Source: Rotaria sordida (lineage: Eukaryota; Rotifera; Eurotatoria; Philodinida; Philodinidae). Taken from it: a DNA stretch of 64,000 nucleotides. The notes beneath the pieces are model-generated. The model ran no database searches. It was not told the DNA's origin and was given only the letters and a program-made list of their open reading frames with translations. Positions 47,701-59,783 of the stretch are shown in pieces (position 1 is the stretch's first letter; the number at the start of each line of letters is the position of its first letter). The stretch covers positions 18,787-82,786 of the forward strand of contig CAJNOL010000820.1 of NCBI GenBank assembly GCA_905250125.1, given 5' to 3'. The position numbers and the translations under genes were made by a program.

Positions 47701-49274
47701 TTATTTTTTCTTTTGTGCTGTCTTAGCTGCTGTACGAGGTGCTGTTAATGGAGCTACTTGTATATCATCTAATGTTAATGTTGGTTGATCAAAACGATAA
47801 ATATCATCAGCAAATAATTCTTCATCTAAAGATTTGCTCTTATTATCATCTGGATAATATGTTGGAAATGGTGGATGATTAGTTTCTGTAAACATTTTTT
47901 TTCGTTCATATAATGTTGAATCTTGTATACGTATATAACCATGATTAGGACCAGGTACAGATGGACCCATTAAATAAAGAACATTATATTTTGTATTTAT
48001 ACGCCAAATTTTTAAACCTTTCATCATAACTAATTTATTACCCATAAAACCAGGCATACGTGTACCAGGTAAAACTTTATGTTTACGACCAGAACCAATT
48101 GTACCACGTTTACGATGAAATTTTGTTGAACCATATTTATCACTTGGACCACCACGAAAACCATATCGACGCATAACACCCTTAACAAAAATAAAATATT
48201 TATATCTCGAAATTATAAATTTTTATATGTTTTTACTCTCGATAAATACTAGAAATATTTTTTTCTTTTTTTAGAGAAATTATCAGTAAAAAAACAAAAA
48301 TAGGACATCGTGTTCTTATAACCAAATGAGAGATGTCTTAAATTTTTTTTTTTTTTTTTTAATAATTTAAATCTTATTTACTTGAAAACCATAATCTATT
48401 GAACGTGCTTGTACATCAACATAATCTCCACAACGAAAATGTGTTGCATATAAAGGTGTACCAGGTTTAATAGCACTATTTGGTGTAATAAAAAATCTTG
48501 TAAGTTTACGTTTAGGTGGTACACCTGCTTGTTCAAATAGGCCATTATATCCTCGAGTAAATTTTCTTGGATCACATGATAATGCACCAACAACAAGCAT
48601 ACCAACTTTACCATGTAAATCTCGACGTAATGGACGTGTTGTAAATAATGTACGAAAATTAATCATTTCTGGTGGTGTATAATTAATAACATGATTATCA
48701 ATAATCTTTAAAAAAAAAATTTCAATAAAAATTCTTTTTTTTTTTTTAAATAAAATCTTACTTGAACTAATGTTACATAAAATTTTCTACCTCTTTTATC
48801 CCATTGTGGTAATGTTCCTAATTTAAGTCCAAGTACACCAGTACGTATTGTTTCAGGATCTATTGTAAATTTACCACGTTGCCAAGGACCATCTTTTAAA
48901 GGACTATCTTTATTAGCATAGGTTTCATAAACCATTTCTTGCATAAATGAAACATTTTCTGGAGTTATCTTTTCATCCCATCTGAAATATAAAATAGTTA
49001 TAAATAATAATTTAAAAACAAAATATATATATATATATAAACAGACCAACCCTCCTCCACGTCGTTGTACCCATTTGTCATCGTAAAATTTATGCCAATG
49101 AAGTTTTTTATATCTTAATCTCATTTGTTGATCAGTAAGTTTCTCACGTCGAATCCATGCACATGGAATAAAATTAATACCAACAGCAGTACTTGGAAGT
49201 ATACTTGATGATGATAAATTTAGAAGAGGACGTGTAAATAAACGTGTACATACAGTTTGTAATGCACGATTCAT
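47701..49274 (-). CDS. MRPL3: Mitochondrial large-subunit ribosomal protein uL3m
   Basis: Four exons: 49274-49051, 48981-48762, 48705-48382 and 48180-47701. Phases agree, giving about 415 aa, similar to but slightly longer than typical animal MRPL3. The N-terminus is basic and Ser/Leu-rich, without acidic residues, consistent with a mitochondrial presequence. The L3 core is clear: GVLGLKLGTLPQWDKRGRK, then in the last exon RRYGFRGGPSDKYGSTKFHR and RKHKVLPGTRMPGFMGNK, the conserved L3 rRNA-binding loop region. The C-terminus is a Thr/Ala/Lys-rich extension. The start at 49274 is the first Met of the presequence. Confidence 0.93.
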
Positions 49275-52200
49275 TCTTTTTTTTCTTTTTTAATTAGATG
49301 AAAAATGATTCTAATAAAACATTCTATATAAACGTAAAAGAAATGATTTACCTTGATAGTAGCGATAATGAATGAAAAAAAAGATTTAGACCACCACCAT
49401 CATCATACGTTTATATTATTACTATAGAGGACACTGATCATTTTCAAATATTGTAAAAATTATTTTTATAATTAAAAATGAATATATTTTATTCTTGTAT
49501 TAATTAATTTGTTTGAAATTAATTCGATTTTTGATTGGTGATGAATATCCAAGAAATAGTTCCATTATATACCATAACATATTACCACATATTTTTAAAA
49601 TCATTTTGAAAAGCTCGGTACAGTGCTTCTAATGGCAGAAGCAAAATGTACAAACATTTGCAGCTGTGAAAATACACGCTGCTGTACACTTTGCAGATGA
49701 GATTCTAAATGTCTATTTTTTATTTTTTCTATTATTCATCGAATAGTATTCTTTGTAATTTTTTTCAGTTTTATATCGATTCATTCTCGATACTGATGTG
49801 ATAGCTACAGAAACAATTAAAAACTGTAGTATTCAAGTTAGTTTTGTTCAAAGCATACTAATATTGATGATGATGAAGAGAACTATGAGAGTTCTCGATA
49901 GATCTTATGGTTATTTAGGATTTTGATAGACAGTAAATTAAAGTTCTTATGATTATGTGCTTTTCTAATGTTGTACTTTTATGTGATGAATCTTCCTAAA
50001 TGAATCATAAACAAATTGTTTTTTTTTTACTGGGAAAATCAGATATGAAGATATTTTTTTTTTTACATTTGTTTTTATTGTATAGAACTTAAACACCGTA
50101 CATTTTGCTTATGAAAACAAGTGTAAATATACATCTTACTCATTTAAAACAGTATATACTGTACATTTTATTTTAGATTTCCATTAGAAACACTGGCTAG
50201 ATATATAACAGAATATGCAATACATTATTTATAATATTAAATTTCTTTTAATGAATTAATTTTAGTGACATCTCACATAGTAAAATCTATAGTGTAACAT
50301 TATTCTTTGTATGTTTGATGTTTTCCATCAAATCTATACGTTGCTTCGTTATAGTGCATTTAAGATTGATTTGTAGTTTTCTCGTCATTCATTATTCCAC
50401 AAGATCATGTACTATATAAACTTGTCTTTAATAGAAAATTTAATCATTCATGTGATTGTAACATTTAGCCACATCAAAATGTTGTTCGACTTCATAATAT
50501 TGAACTAATTTTATCATGAGTTTTCCTAGTGGAAACTATCATGTCGATTCTTTAATCTCTTATTGCATTTGTTCAATAAATGCATGCAAAACGGACGTTA
50601 GCAAATGTTATTGACAGCAGTGTTGCAATCAGCAACGGTAAATGGCCGCTTCGATTGGTATAGATTTTTTCAAAAATTGATTAATTTTTTTTTTGTTCGT
50701 ATATCAAACCAGTTTAAATGATATCAATGACTATCTCTATTAAGTGAATATTCATCAAAATATGTCTAATATATTTTATCAAGATATATAATATTTCTTT
50801 CGTACAGACAACAGAAATAAGAAATTAAAGACAGATAGTATATCTACAATTGATTCAGAATTTCTATGTTTGACGAAAATTTATAAAAATAAATAGTAAA
50901 GAAAAAACTTTTAACACTATTCCTACAGAATTCAAATATTATATTTTAACTATTGTGAGGAACTCAAAGAGAAGAAGCAAAAACTCCATACTTCAGCATA
51001 CTCCAAGAGTATGTCAAAGCTATTCTCTGGAGTTTCTTAGTACTAAAGTCCAAATGCTTCATTGTACTTCGCTAATACTCAAATCTTGAAGTACGATAAA
51101 ATATTTCGACTTCAATGTCAGATAGATTTTTGTAAAATCAATTCAAACTAATATGTTCGTAACACAAGTTGATACTAGGCTTGATATAAAGGATAGTTGT
51201 TGATCCTGTAACAGCATAGACAAAAATATCTAACTCATTCTTAGCAGCAGAATCGTAAAGAATAGTTTCGTTCGAAAATTGAATTTCTGCTTTCAATAAT
51301 TCATTTTCTTTAGTATTACTCTCAGATATTTTATATCTACCAACCAAAAACGACAATGATACAAAATCTGTACTACATTTTATTGCTTCATTTTTGTAAC
51401 GATTCTAAAAAAATTGATACTACATTCAAATTGAATTTTTAAGCTTTTATATTGTATTCCTTCAAAAACATCACAGATTTGTAGTAACATTATCAAATAA
51501 TTGATCTGAATAGCGTAAAATTTTGAAAAATTTTCCCAGAACCGAATGATACTTTCAGTCGGTTTAGCTGAAAGTCAATAATTAGAATGTGAGTATTTTC
51601 TGAAAGGATAACCTATATCCATACCGAAAATGTAATTATGATGGCATAAAACGAAGCGATCAAAGAAAATTTTAAAATAAAATCTAAGGAATATAACCCT
51701 TCACTCTCTGCTCTTGAGAATTGTCTACGTAGCATCCCTTCGTTTCTACCTTGCCTCTAATTTAATGGAAGTACAAGTCTACCTGAGAATCAAAATTCTT
51801 GAAAAGTTTTCTAGAGAGTTCCAAGGATTTTTTGAGAAAATCGCTGCCTCATTCGCTTGATTAGATGTATTTTCAATATCAATTTAGCCATATTGTAGTC
51901 CAATGTCTAAACTCCGAAATTTTTAGATGTTTCCGACCTTTTCTTAAAAAATGATGACTATTTTACTGAATTTCGATTTGAAAATTTACCGATAGGATAT
52001 CCTAAACATTTTAGTCAAAAAAAAGATGTTCTGTCCTCGAGATATTGAATTTTCAATTTTACTTAAAAATACACTTAATCAAACGAATGAGACAGTGATT
52101 TTCAAAAAAAATCCCTAGAACTCTCTTTGATCCTCAGGTAGACTTGTACCCCCACTCATGCTCTTTCTAACGATGAAAACTCGAGTTCGATATCTACCAG

Positions 52201-52601
52201 CATTGCCGAATAATTGTTTAATGAACAATTAGAAATCTACAAATGGAAATCATGGATATAGTAACGAAATTTATTTAATTTTATTCTTGATATTAAAGAG
52301 AGAGCACAAATAAAGTAAAGAAGGAAAGGTTTTTTGTTTTTTTTGACTCGAAAAACTTTATTGTTATTTGTTTTGTCTTTTTACTTGAGTGTAATGATAT
52401 AATCACGACACACTAAAAATCCAAAAATATTTATCGATCCGTAAAATACCATTTTATTAATTTTGACTACTAACTTACATGATAAATTTAACAACAAGAA
52501 AAAAAAGCATTGATAATTTTATATGTACTTTTAGATTATTTACTTTTTTTATGTTTAGAAAATTGAACATAAATTTTTTTGCTTTTATTAATTCATATCT
52601 T
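49275..52601. other. Intergenic, one small foldback, no gene seen
   Basis: AT-rich space between the uL3m gene and the cyclotransferase gene. Apart from the palindrome at 51771-52150 nothing is supported. An ORF at 51138-51356 (-) has no signal. A possible 5' UTR intron acceptor for the downstream gene lies near 52558. Confidence 0.4.
51771..52150. repeat. Small foldback element
   Basis: gtacaagtctacctgagaatc on the left; the complement of gtacaagtctacctgaggatc on the right. The arms are ~105 bp (51771-51880 and 52045-52150), with matching inner blocks (cattcgcttgattaga / cttaatcaaacgaatg). No coding content. Confidence 0.75.
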
Positions 52602-53185
52602 ATGTCATCTCATATTAAAAATAATACTGATATTCAATTATTAGCTACATATGGTACTTTGAGAGATGACGATAATTCAGGTGCATTATGGACGAAAAAT
52701 TTTATTAAAGTATCTTGTTTTTTTTTTCTGTTTTTAATTCATTTCGTTTTGAAAATGAATAATTTTATCGAATTTTTACAGGGTATAAGTCATGCTACTA
52801 CTGGTAGAATTGTTGGTTATCAACTTCTCGGTCATCCTATAATCACATATCCATTTGCAATTTATACAGGTGTTGTTAAATAGAATAAAATAAAAAAAAG
52901 TAATCTTGTTTTTTTTTTTTGATTTATTTGATAATAATAATAGGTAATCCAAATGATTCAATTGTTGTTCGTCTTCTAAGTTGGCCATCAAAAGAACAAT
53001 TTGAAGAAAAAATTGAACAAGCAGATATAATTGAAGGTGATGATTATGAACGTAAAATAGTTGAAGCAATTGTTGAAAATGAAACTAAACTTGCTTATAT
53101 TTATATATTGAAATCAGAAATATCATTAGAAAAAGATTGGAAAGTTATTCCAAGTGGTGATTGGCTTAAACGACATTTAAAATAA
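52602..53185 (+). CDS. Gamma-glutamylcyclotransferase-like (AIG2/GGACT fold) protein
   Basis: Likely releases 5-oxoproline from gamma-glutamyl compounds in the cytosol. Three exons: 52602-52709, 52782-52869 and 52944-53185, with phases matching, giving 145 aa. The fold's signature YGTLR is at residues 17-21 (substrate loop). The catalytic-type Glu lies in DIIEGDDYER at residue 96, as in GGCT/GGACT enzymes. The 145-aa length fits the family. An open frame continues upstream to 52479, but the start at 52602 gives the usual short N-terminus before YGTLR. The exact substrate is not determinable. Confidence 0.85.
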
Positions 53186-53655
53186 ATTAAATTAATTTTT
53201 GTATTGTTGTTTTAAAGATTCAATTCTTTTTAAAATTCTTGTTTAAAACAATTGTTAATAAAGCTTTACTTTTTATCAAATTTATCCTCTTCTTGTTGAC
53301 TATTCTTTTGCTTTCTGTATATTTGTATCAGAGATATTGACGGTTGGATGCATTTTAATTAAACTCGTGAATGAGTTACAGACTCATGGATCGAATTTAT
53401 TCCGAGGTCAAATAATTGGATACAGCATGACCAAATACAAGCATGATACCGTCAATTTGCAATTGAAAACTGTATGAAGCGACAATATACAGTATCGTTT
53501 TTAGCTGTCTTGATGACTGTAATCATCATCCTGAATCATTTTACATATATACGTTTGCTATGCATTCTATTCGTTTGACTGACTACTGATTTTGTTGTTT
53601 TTTTATCACTTCTTTATGTGTATACGTATGTATGCGTGTTTCTCTTTAAAAGAAG

Positions 53656-54324
53656 TGGCGCTTATACCTTCCGCAGGTTAGTTTTCTCACAAATATTTTT
53701 TGGTTGTGGGTAGTATGAAGATGCAAAATCACCCAACTAGACCTGGGACATTTTTAATCTTAGCAAAAAGAATCAATATTTTAGAGAATGGTCATTTATA
53801 TAGTAAAGTACAAGAAAATAGGGAGTATTTTAAGGTTTCTGTAGTGGAAAGTTGGTGTTTATGTAAAATAAGTATGATATTCAGAATCAGCGTGAAAAAT
53901 TACACTAGATAGTTTATCTTTCATTGTAAAATATTTTCCATGAAAATTCGACCCGTAGGGGATCAGGAGAAAAAATCTCATGGATAAAAGGTTGAGGGGG
54001 AGTAGGGGGTCAGATTTCCATGGAAAATATTTTGCAATGACAAATAGACTATCTAGTGTAAATTTTCATGCTGATTCTGAATATCATACTCATTTTACAT
54101 AAAAACCAACTTTCGACTACAGAAATCTCTAAATACTCTCTATTTTCTAATACTTTACTATATAAATGACCGTTCTCTAAAACATTGTTTTTTTTTTACT
54201 AAGACTAAAAATGTCCCAGGTTCGATTGGATGATTTTACGTCTTCATACTACCTACAACCAAAAAATATTGAAACGAAAAGAGACCTTGGGTATGGGGGG
54301 ATATAGCCTATGAAAAAAGCGCCA
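53656..54324. repeat. Foldback element with ~290-bp inverted arms
   Basis: The ends are tggcgcttatacc and the complement of an aaatggcgctttttt end. The arms share ggttgtgggtagtatgaaga, ctgggacatttttaat and tttccatgaaaat-like blocks and almost meet at about 53985. The plus-strand ORF at 53700-53912 is a by-product of the arm. Confidence 0.8.
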
Positions 54325-55243
54325 TTTCCTTTAATGTTAGAAATAGTAGATTAGATCGATGTTTTTCCTTCTTGTGTGCTTTCTTTTAGTTAATTGTGTG
54401 ATAAAAATTCCGTATGTATCGATCTTCATTTCAATTTTTAGGTAATCCCATAACAATTTATGTCGTCAAAATTCACGTTTCAAAAATTTGTATTAATCTG
54501 CGCGTCATAAGCTTGAGGTGAGCTAGGTGCCAAAAAAATAATCTATTATCAATATCTCTGGTTTCATATATAGTCTGTCTCGATATTCTATTAACATAAC
54601 TTGATTGATTACGAGGTATTTATTTTCATTATTTTTTGACTATTATTCATGCTTTGATTCTTGTTGTATTGTCGCTCATGTTACTAAATAGGAAATCGCT
54701 CAAAGTGATTTGTCGTTTGTGGCTTCATGCTTTACTTGTGTGTAGACGAGCTGTGGATTAGAAAAAGCCTAAGAGAATATGCGTCTATGTTGAGATTTAG
54801 GTTAAATTTTGTATCCAAGCTAGATTATTTGAAGTCTTGATATTTGCAAATTTTCAAGTCAAATTTTTACTGAAAAATTCTAGTAAAACGAGCTAAATCG
54901 TAATATGTATCCATATCTTCTTAGGTTTTTTTAAAAATAGTCTGAAGTTCTCCTCCTTATGAACAAAGACAAATGTTTTTGTATTAATTCAATATACATT
55001 TTAAACTTTATGATTTAGTAGACAAAAAAAAAACGAAATTTTTTTTTAATGATGAACATGTAAAACATTAATTGCTCAATAATTGTCATTTACTTCCAAT
55101 TATTTCTACTGACTACATATATATATATAATAAAAAAGCAAAAAATCAACTGATGAATATCATGTTACGGATGAGTTATTCTGTCGTTGCTCATTTTTTT
55201 TTTCGTTTGTTCACATTTTTGTTTTATATATTTTTTTCAATAG
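54325..55243. other. Intergenic / upstream region, no exon identified
   Basis: No supported frame. It may contain 5' exons or a 5' UTR of the downstream gene, whose first visible exon follows a TTTTTTTCAATAG acceptor ending at 55243. Confidence 0.4.
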
Positions 55244-55942
55244 ACAAATAAAATTAACATCACATTGATTCCAATGTTACCTCTATATAATATTCATCCA
55301 ATGTCTATGCCAATACATCCACAAATAATAGGAATTTCATCTGCTATAACACCTATGATGTCAATTCCAGTTACTCCTAATTTATGTTCATCTAACAATA
55401 TCAATGCATATACATCAACAGAAATATCTAATAAATATGATTCACATATGTATGATCGATGTCAAAATACTAGACGAGATCAAACTCATCATTGTCATGT
55501 ACCTTTTGATTGGTATGAACTACCAAAACAAGGATATAATATTATTTATGAAGATGTAGCAGTTATTACATTCGATAGACCTGTACCTATGAATGATTTT
55601 AATCGTTATTATATTCATCGTAAAAATAGAAAATATTATGATCATAATAATGATTCAATATTGGATGAATCAGAAGATTATGATGATAGACAAGAACTAT
55701 CATATGTTAATCGTCGACGTTACATTCGAACAGAATCAAATTTTGATGATGAAGAAGAAGAAGAAAATACAAGTTCACTATTGAATCACCAATCGACAAG
55801 AACAAATAATTATATAACACTTAAACCTAATCGTCAAAAAACAACAACAACCTCACCATCATCAAACTATCAAGAAAATCAATCACATATAGATGATGAT
55901 TTTAGTGATACAAATTCAATAAACAGTGCATATAATAATTAA
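55244..55942 (+). CDS. Disordered acidic hypothetical protein (5' end uncertain)
   Basis: The frame is open from the splice acceptor at 55243 to TAA at 55942; the first ATG is at 55274. The N-terminus is Met/Pro/Ile-rich (MLPLYNIHPMSMPIHPQ). A Tyr-rich middle (HVPFDWYELPKQGYNIIYED) is the most structured-looking part. The C-terminal half is low-complexity: D/E runs (NFDDEEEEEN) and Thr/Ser/Asn/Gln-rich. No known domain is recognised. Earlier exons may exist. Confidence 0.55.
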   Translation, partial: TNKINITLIPMLPLYNIHPMSMPIHPQIIGISSAITPMMSIPVTPNLCSSNNINAYTSTEISNKYDSHMYDRCQNTRRDQTHHCHVPFDWYELPKQGYNIIYEDVAVITFDRPVPMNDFNRYYIHRKNRKYYDHNNDSILDESEDYDDRQELSYVNRRRYIRTESNFDDEEEEENTSSLLNHQSTRTNNYITLKPNRQKTTTTSPSSNYQENQSHIDDDFSDTNSINSAYNN

Positions 55943-56075
55943 AAGAATATTATAAAGAATTTTTTATTTTATCATTTTATTAATTCTTTTCCTTTTCTTT
56001 TTTTCTATATACAATAAAAGCAAAAAATAATCTTAAAATACAAAAAAAAAAAAAAAAAAACAAACAAATTAATTT

Positions 56076-59000
56076 TCATAAACGAATTCGTTCAGTATTA
56101 AATGTAGGTAATGATAATCGTAAAACACGTTGTTTATTACAAGTCATATCAATACTAGTTTTATATTTATTCGGTGATCGATAGATTGTTTCTAAATTTT
56201 TTGATGTTTTATTTAATGATGGTCGAGATATATTTGCACATACAACAATATGTGCTACTGCTGGAGATTTATATGTTCTACGTGAACAATGTCTATTATT
56301 TTGACTATATTGACGATGACGATGATAATGATGATGATGATGATGATGATGACGTCGTTGACAATGAACAATTCGTTTCATTGTACGTATACATGCGTCA
56401 CGATATTTATGAGAAAATAAATGATAAAAAATTGGATTTATTGTTGAACCAAGATAATAGAAAATACCACTAATGAAATAAAATATTTTTACAGCACGTC
56501 GTTGATTTAATGATAAATGATCAAAATTTGAACTACTTGTTATTAGACGTTGTACATGAAATGGAGCATAACATATTATAAAAGCAATGACAACAGCAAC
56601 TAAATATAGAGAATAACTTATTATAATATTTTATTTGAACAATGTATTTCCGCATTATTTTTTTTGAGAAAATTATACAATGAGTATGTCATATTAACGT
56701 ACGTTTTGTATTCAAAATAAGACGGATGAGATAAAAATTGTGCATTAATTCTGTTGATGATGATGATGTCGTATTGTAATATAATACCGAAGAGATTTGA
56801 TCCTTTTATTTTGTTAGAAAAAATGCAAAATGTCTAGTGCCAAAAATATATCAAAGAATCTGATGCCAATGTCAGGAAAAACAAAAATCTTAGAACAAAA
56901 GATATTAGGAAATTCTTTGAGGACACATTGTTTTTCTTTTAGCAAAAAAAACTGTGATAGAATATGAAATTATTAGAAGATTTATATTCTTTTTATATGA
57001 AAAAGAAACCTTATCGAGGGTTCTACTTAAACAATAATATTTTGACATATAAAACTTTGTTTTTGAATAGTAAACGTCAAATTATTTTTTTTCAATTGAA
57101 CTATTTATTATTCAATCTTTTGTAATCTAGATCATTTATTTTCATATCATAGGAAAGCCATTGTTATAATGAACAATTATATGTACATATGATGTTAGGA
57201 AATATCGGAAGTTGATGATGACAAAAAAATCAAATAAATATATATTTGAATATAAAGATAGTTACCAAAGTACCTAAAAAAATGTTTTAACATCTTTTGT
57301 TCTACGATTTTTATATCCATTAAGAAATACTTCCGATCAAAATTCTTTTGTATATATATTTTTTTTCTAAATTAGACATGTTGCTTTTTCTAGCATAGAA
57401 AAAAAAAAGGCATCAAGTCTCTACTATGTTGCATTTCAACATAACATTAGCAACATAATTAGTGCAGAACTTTTGTCATATTCATCATACTATTCTGGAA
57501 AGTCAGAAAATGATTCATAGTTCTCATCTTATTATTTTATCGAAGAAAAAGAATCAAAAGTAACTAAAAAAAAACAAAAAAAATTCCATCTAGATTATTT
57601 GTAAGATCTATTGAATAAGAATTGTTATGATCTGTAATATGATTCGTATTGAAATAGCAAGAAAATAACATAGATACTTAATAAAGATGAATGAATCATT
57701 TTTCAACTCATTGAAAATCATAACAGAAATTGTATCCTGAAGAAACAAAAAAGTTCTTCTCGATATCTCGTTAATAAATTAATGAAGCATCATGTAGTGA
57801 TATGTTATAAGGTCTGAGTTCTATTCATAAGAAATTTGATATAAAATTGGTTGTTTTTTTTTTTTTTTTTCATAATGACGTTCGTTACTCATCTTAATGA
57901 AATATATATTCATGAGAAAAAAATATTATCTCTTGCTTGATGTGAAGATATTATCTTTTTTCTCTGAAGAATTATAATCTTCCTACAAATCTCTCTTGAA
58001 TATTAAAATTTTAAAAAATAAAAAAAAATTAGTAATTTAATAATTCGAACAACAGGAAGTAATGTGTATGTCCGATGAATATTATATGTAAGGAAAAATA
58101 GGTGATGATTGATTTAAAAAAAAATTCAAATTGGGAAAATAAAAATAAAAAAATAGTCTTTTTTAATGAAATTTTTCACTTTAGTTTTTTTTTAATTATT
58201 TATGATTTTAGGTATAAGATGAAAACAAAAATTTGAAGGGAGACGAAAATGTCAAAACCACAATGTAGATTAATTTTAATAGTCACCACGAATCATCTCG
58301 TATTTACATTGATATATGCATTGCAAAAAAAAACTAGAAAACAATAATAATAACAAAAATCTAAAAAAGTTTCTATATCTATTGACGACTTTCCATATGT
58401 CATCTTATCAAGGAAAAAATCATGACATAAAGTAATAAAAGTACAATGATTCTGCACAAATGATAAAAGAAACAGACAGTACTATTGAAGTAAATTAACA
58501 GACATAGAGTCATAGAAGTTATTGCACTTAAAATGTCAAAATTAATTATGTCATAGATATTTTTAAGTATACTAAATAATTATATTCATTAATTTTCTTT
58601 GACAAGAAATTCAATCATAAATTTTCTAAAGTACCAAAAACAAAATTTATTCAAATAATTCTATTCTATAGGAAAATATTTAATTAATTTAGTTTAATAA
58701 TATATATATATATAATAAATAGAATAATCTTTTACTTACAAAGCATTTTAAATGCTGATTTTTTCATTGATGGAATATTTAATGTTTGTCCAGTTGAAAA
58801 ACTATTATTATGTCGTGTATTAGATGGATCTTTTTTCGTTAGAGAACGTGTTGATGAATTAGAAGATTTTTTTAATTTTTCTTCTAAATCATTATTATCA
58901 TTTTCAATAGGTTTTAAACGTCCTGGTGTTGAAAATGATTCATTTCCACTAGTTTTTGACCAACGTACATCATTAAGTAAACGAGCAGAATATAAACGTT

Positions 59001-59747
59001 GTGCCATTAATGCATATAATATACAAAGAATAAAAGCAGGTAATACAAAAAAAATTGTTGCTGATATATGAAAACATATTTTAATTAATAATTGAAAATC
59101 TTCATTAAATGAACAAACATTATCGATTTTTATTGTTATATATAAATAAGGTGTCGAAGATAATATTGCAATAAACCATATTAAAATTTGAATTTTAATA
59201 GCACGTCGTGTTGTTGATAAAAATGATGTATGAAGTGGTCGACATACAGCTAAATAACGTTCAATTGTAAATGCACTTCATAAAAACAAAACAAAAAAAT
59301 AAAATTATTGCTATTCAATTTATTTTTCATATTCAATTACCTAATAGTTAAAATTGATGCATTTGTCGAAGTTTCAGCAAGAAGACCTCGAAGTTTACAA
59401 CCAAGTTGTCCCCATGGTAATGTAATTGGTAAAAACTATGATGAAAAAGAACAAAATGAAATTAAAATAATTTTAATACAAAAAAATTTTACCGCAATTT
59501 CGAATGGTAAACTAACAATTAATGGTAAACTATCACTGATAGCTAAATTTAATAAATAACAATTCGTAACTGTACGCATATCTCGATTTAATAAAATAAT
59601 TAAGATAGTTAATAAATTATTAGCTATACCAGCACAAAAAATTGGAATATAAATACATCCTTGTATGATGTCAAGTTTATGAGAAAAATCTCTATCATCA
59701 TCAGATGAAAATAATAAAGAATTATTGCTTTGATTGATAATACTCAT
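56076..59747 (-). CDS. Rhodopsin-class GPCR, neuropeptide-receptor type
   Basis: Seven-helix plasma-membrane receptor. Exons: 59747-59493, 59435-59341, 59275-58740 and 56599-56076, phases matching, 469 aa. Two N-glycosylation-type sites lie in a short N-terminus. TM1 has the conserved N (AGIANNLL), TM2 is LNLAISDSLPL, and a Cys (GCKL) stands before TM3. An ERY triplet (IERYLAVCRPLH) closes TM3. TM6 is FIICYAPFH and TM7 NPIFYHLFSHKYRD. The TM2-TM3 region resembles neuromedin-U/pyrokinin/capa receptors, but the ligand is not determinable. ICL3 is long, basic and Ser-rich, and contains the exon 3/4 boundary. The C-tail has a polyhistidine run (RRHHHHHHHHYHRHR). The 2.1-kb intron 3 contains a foldback copy. 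Confidence 0.9.
56725..57490. repeat. Degenerate foldback copy in a GPCR intron
   Basis: The left part has ttgttagaaaaaatgcaaaa and tgtctagtgccaaaaatat, close to the left arm of the 1662-2602 element. The right part ends gcagaacttttgtcatattc, the inverse of that family's terminus. The copy is strongly diverged and the ends are approximate. Confidence 0.5.
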
Positions 59748-59750
59748 TCT

Positions 59751-59783
59751 TTATTATTATTTATTATTATTATTATTATTATT
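59751..59783. repeat. (TTA)n microsatellite in GPCR 5' UTR
   Basis: About 11 near-perfect ATT/TTA triplets immediately upstream of the GPCR start codon. Confidence 0.8.

Noticed and set aside
51138..51356. 72-aa minus-strand ORF
   Set aside because: Reads plausibly hydrophilic but has no recognised domain, acceptor or neighbouring exons.
53700..53912. 70-aa plus-strand ORF
   Set aside because: Lies entirely in one arm of a foldback element.
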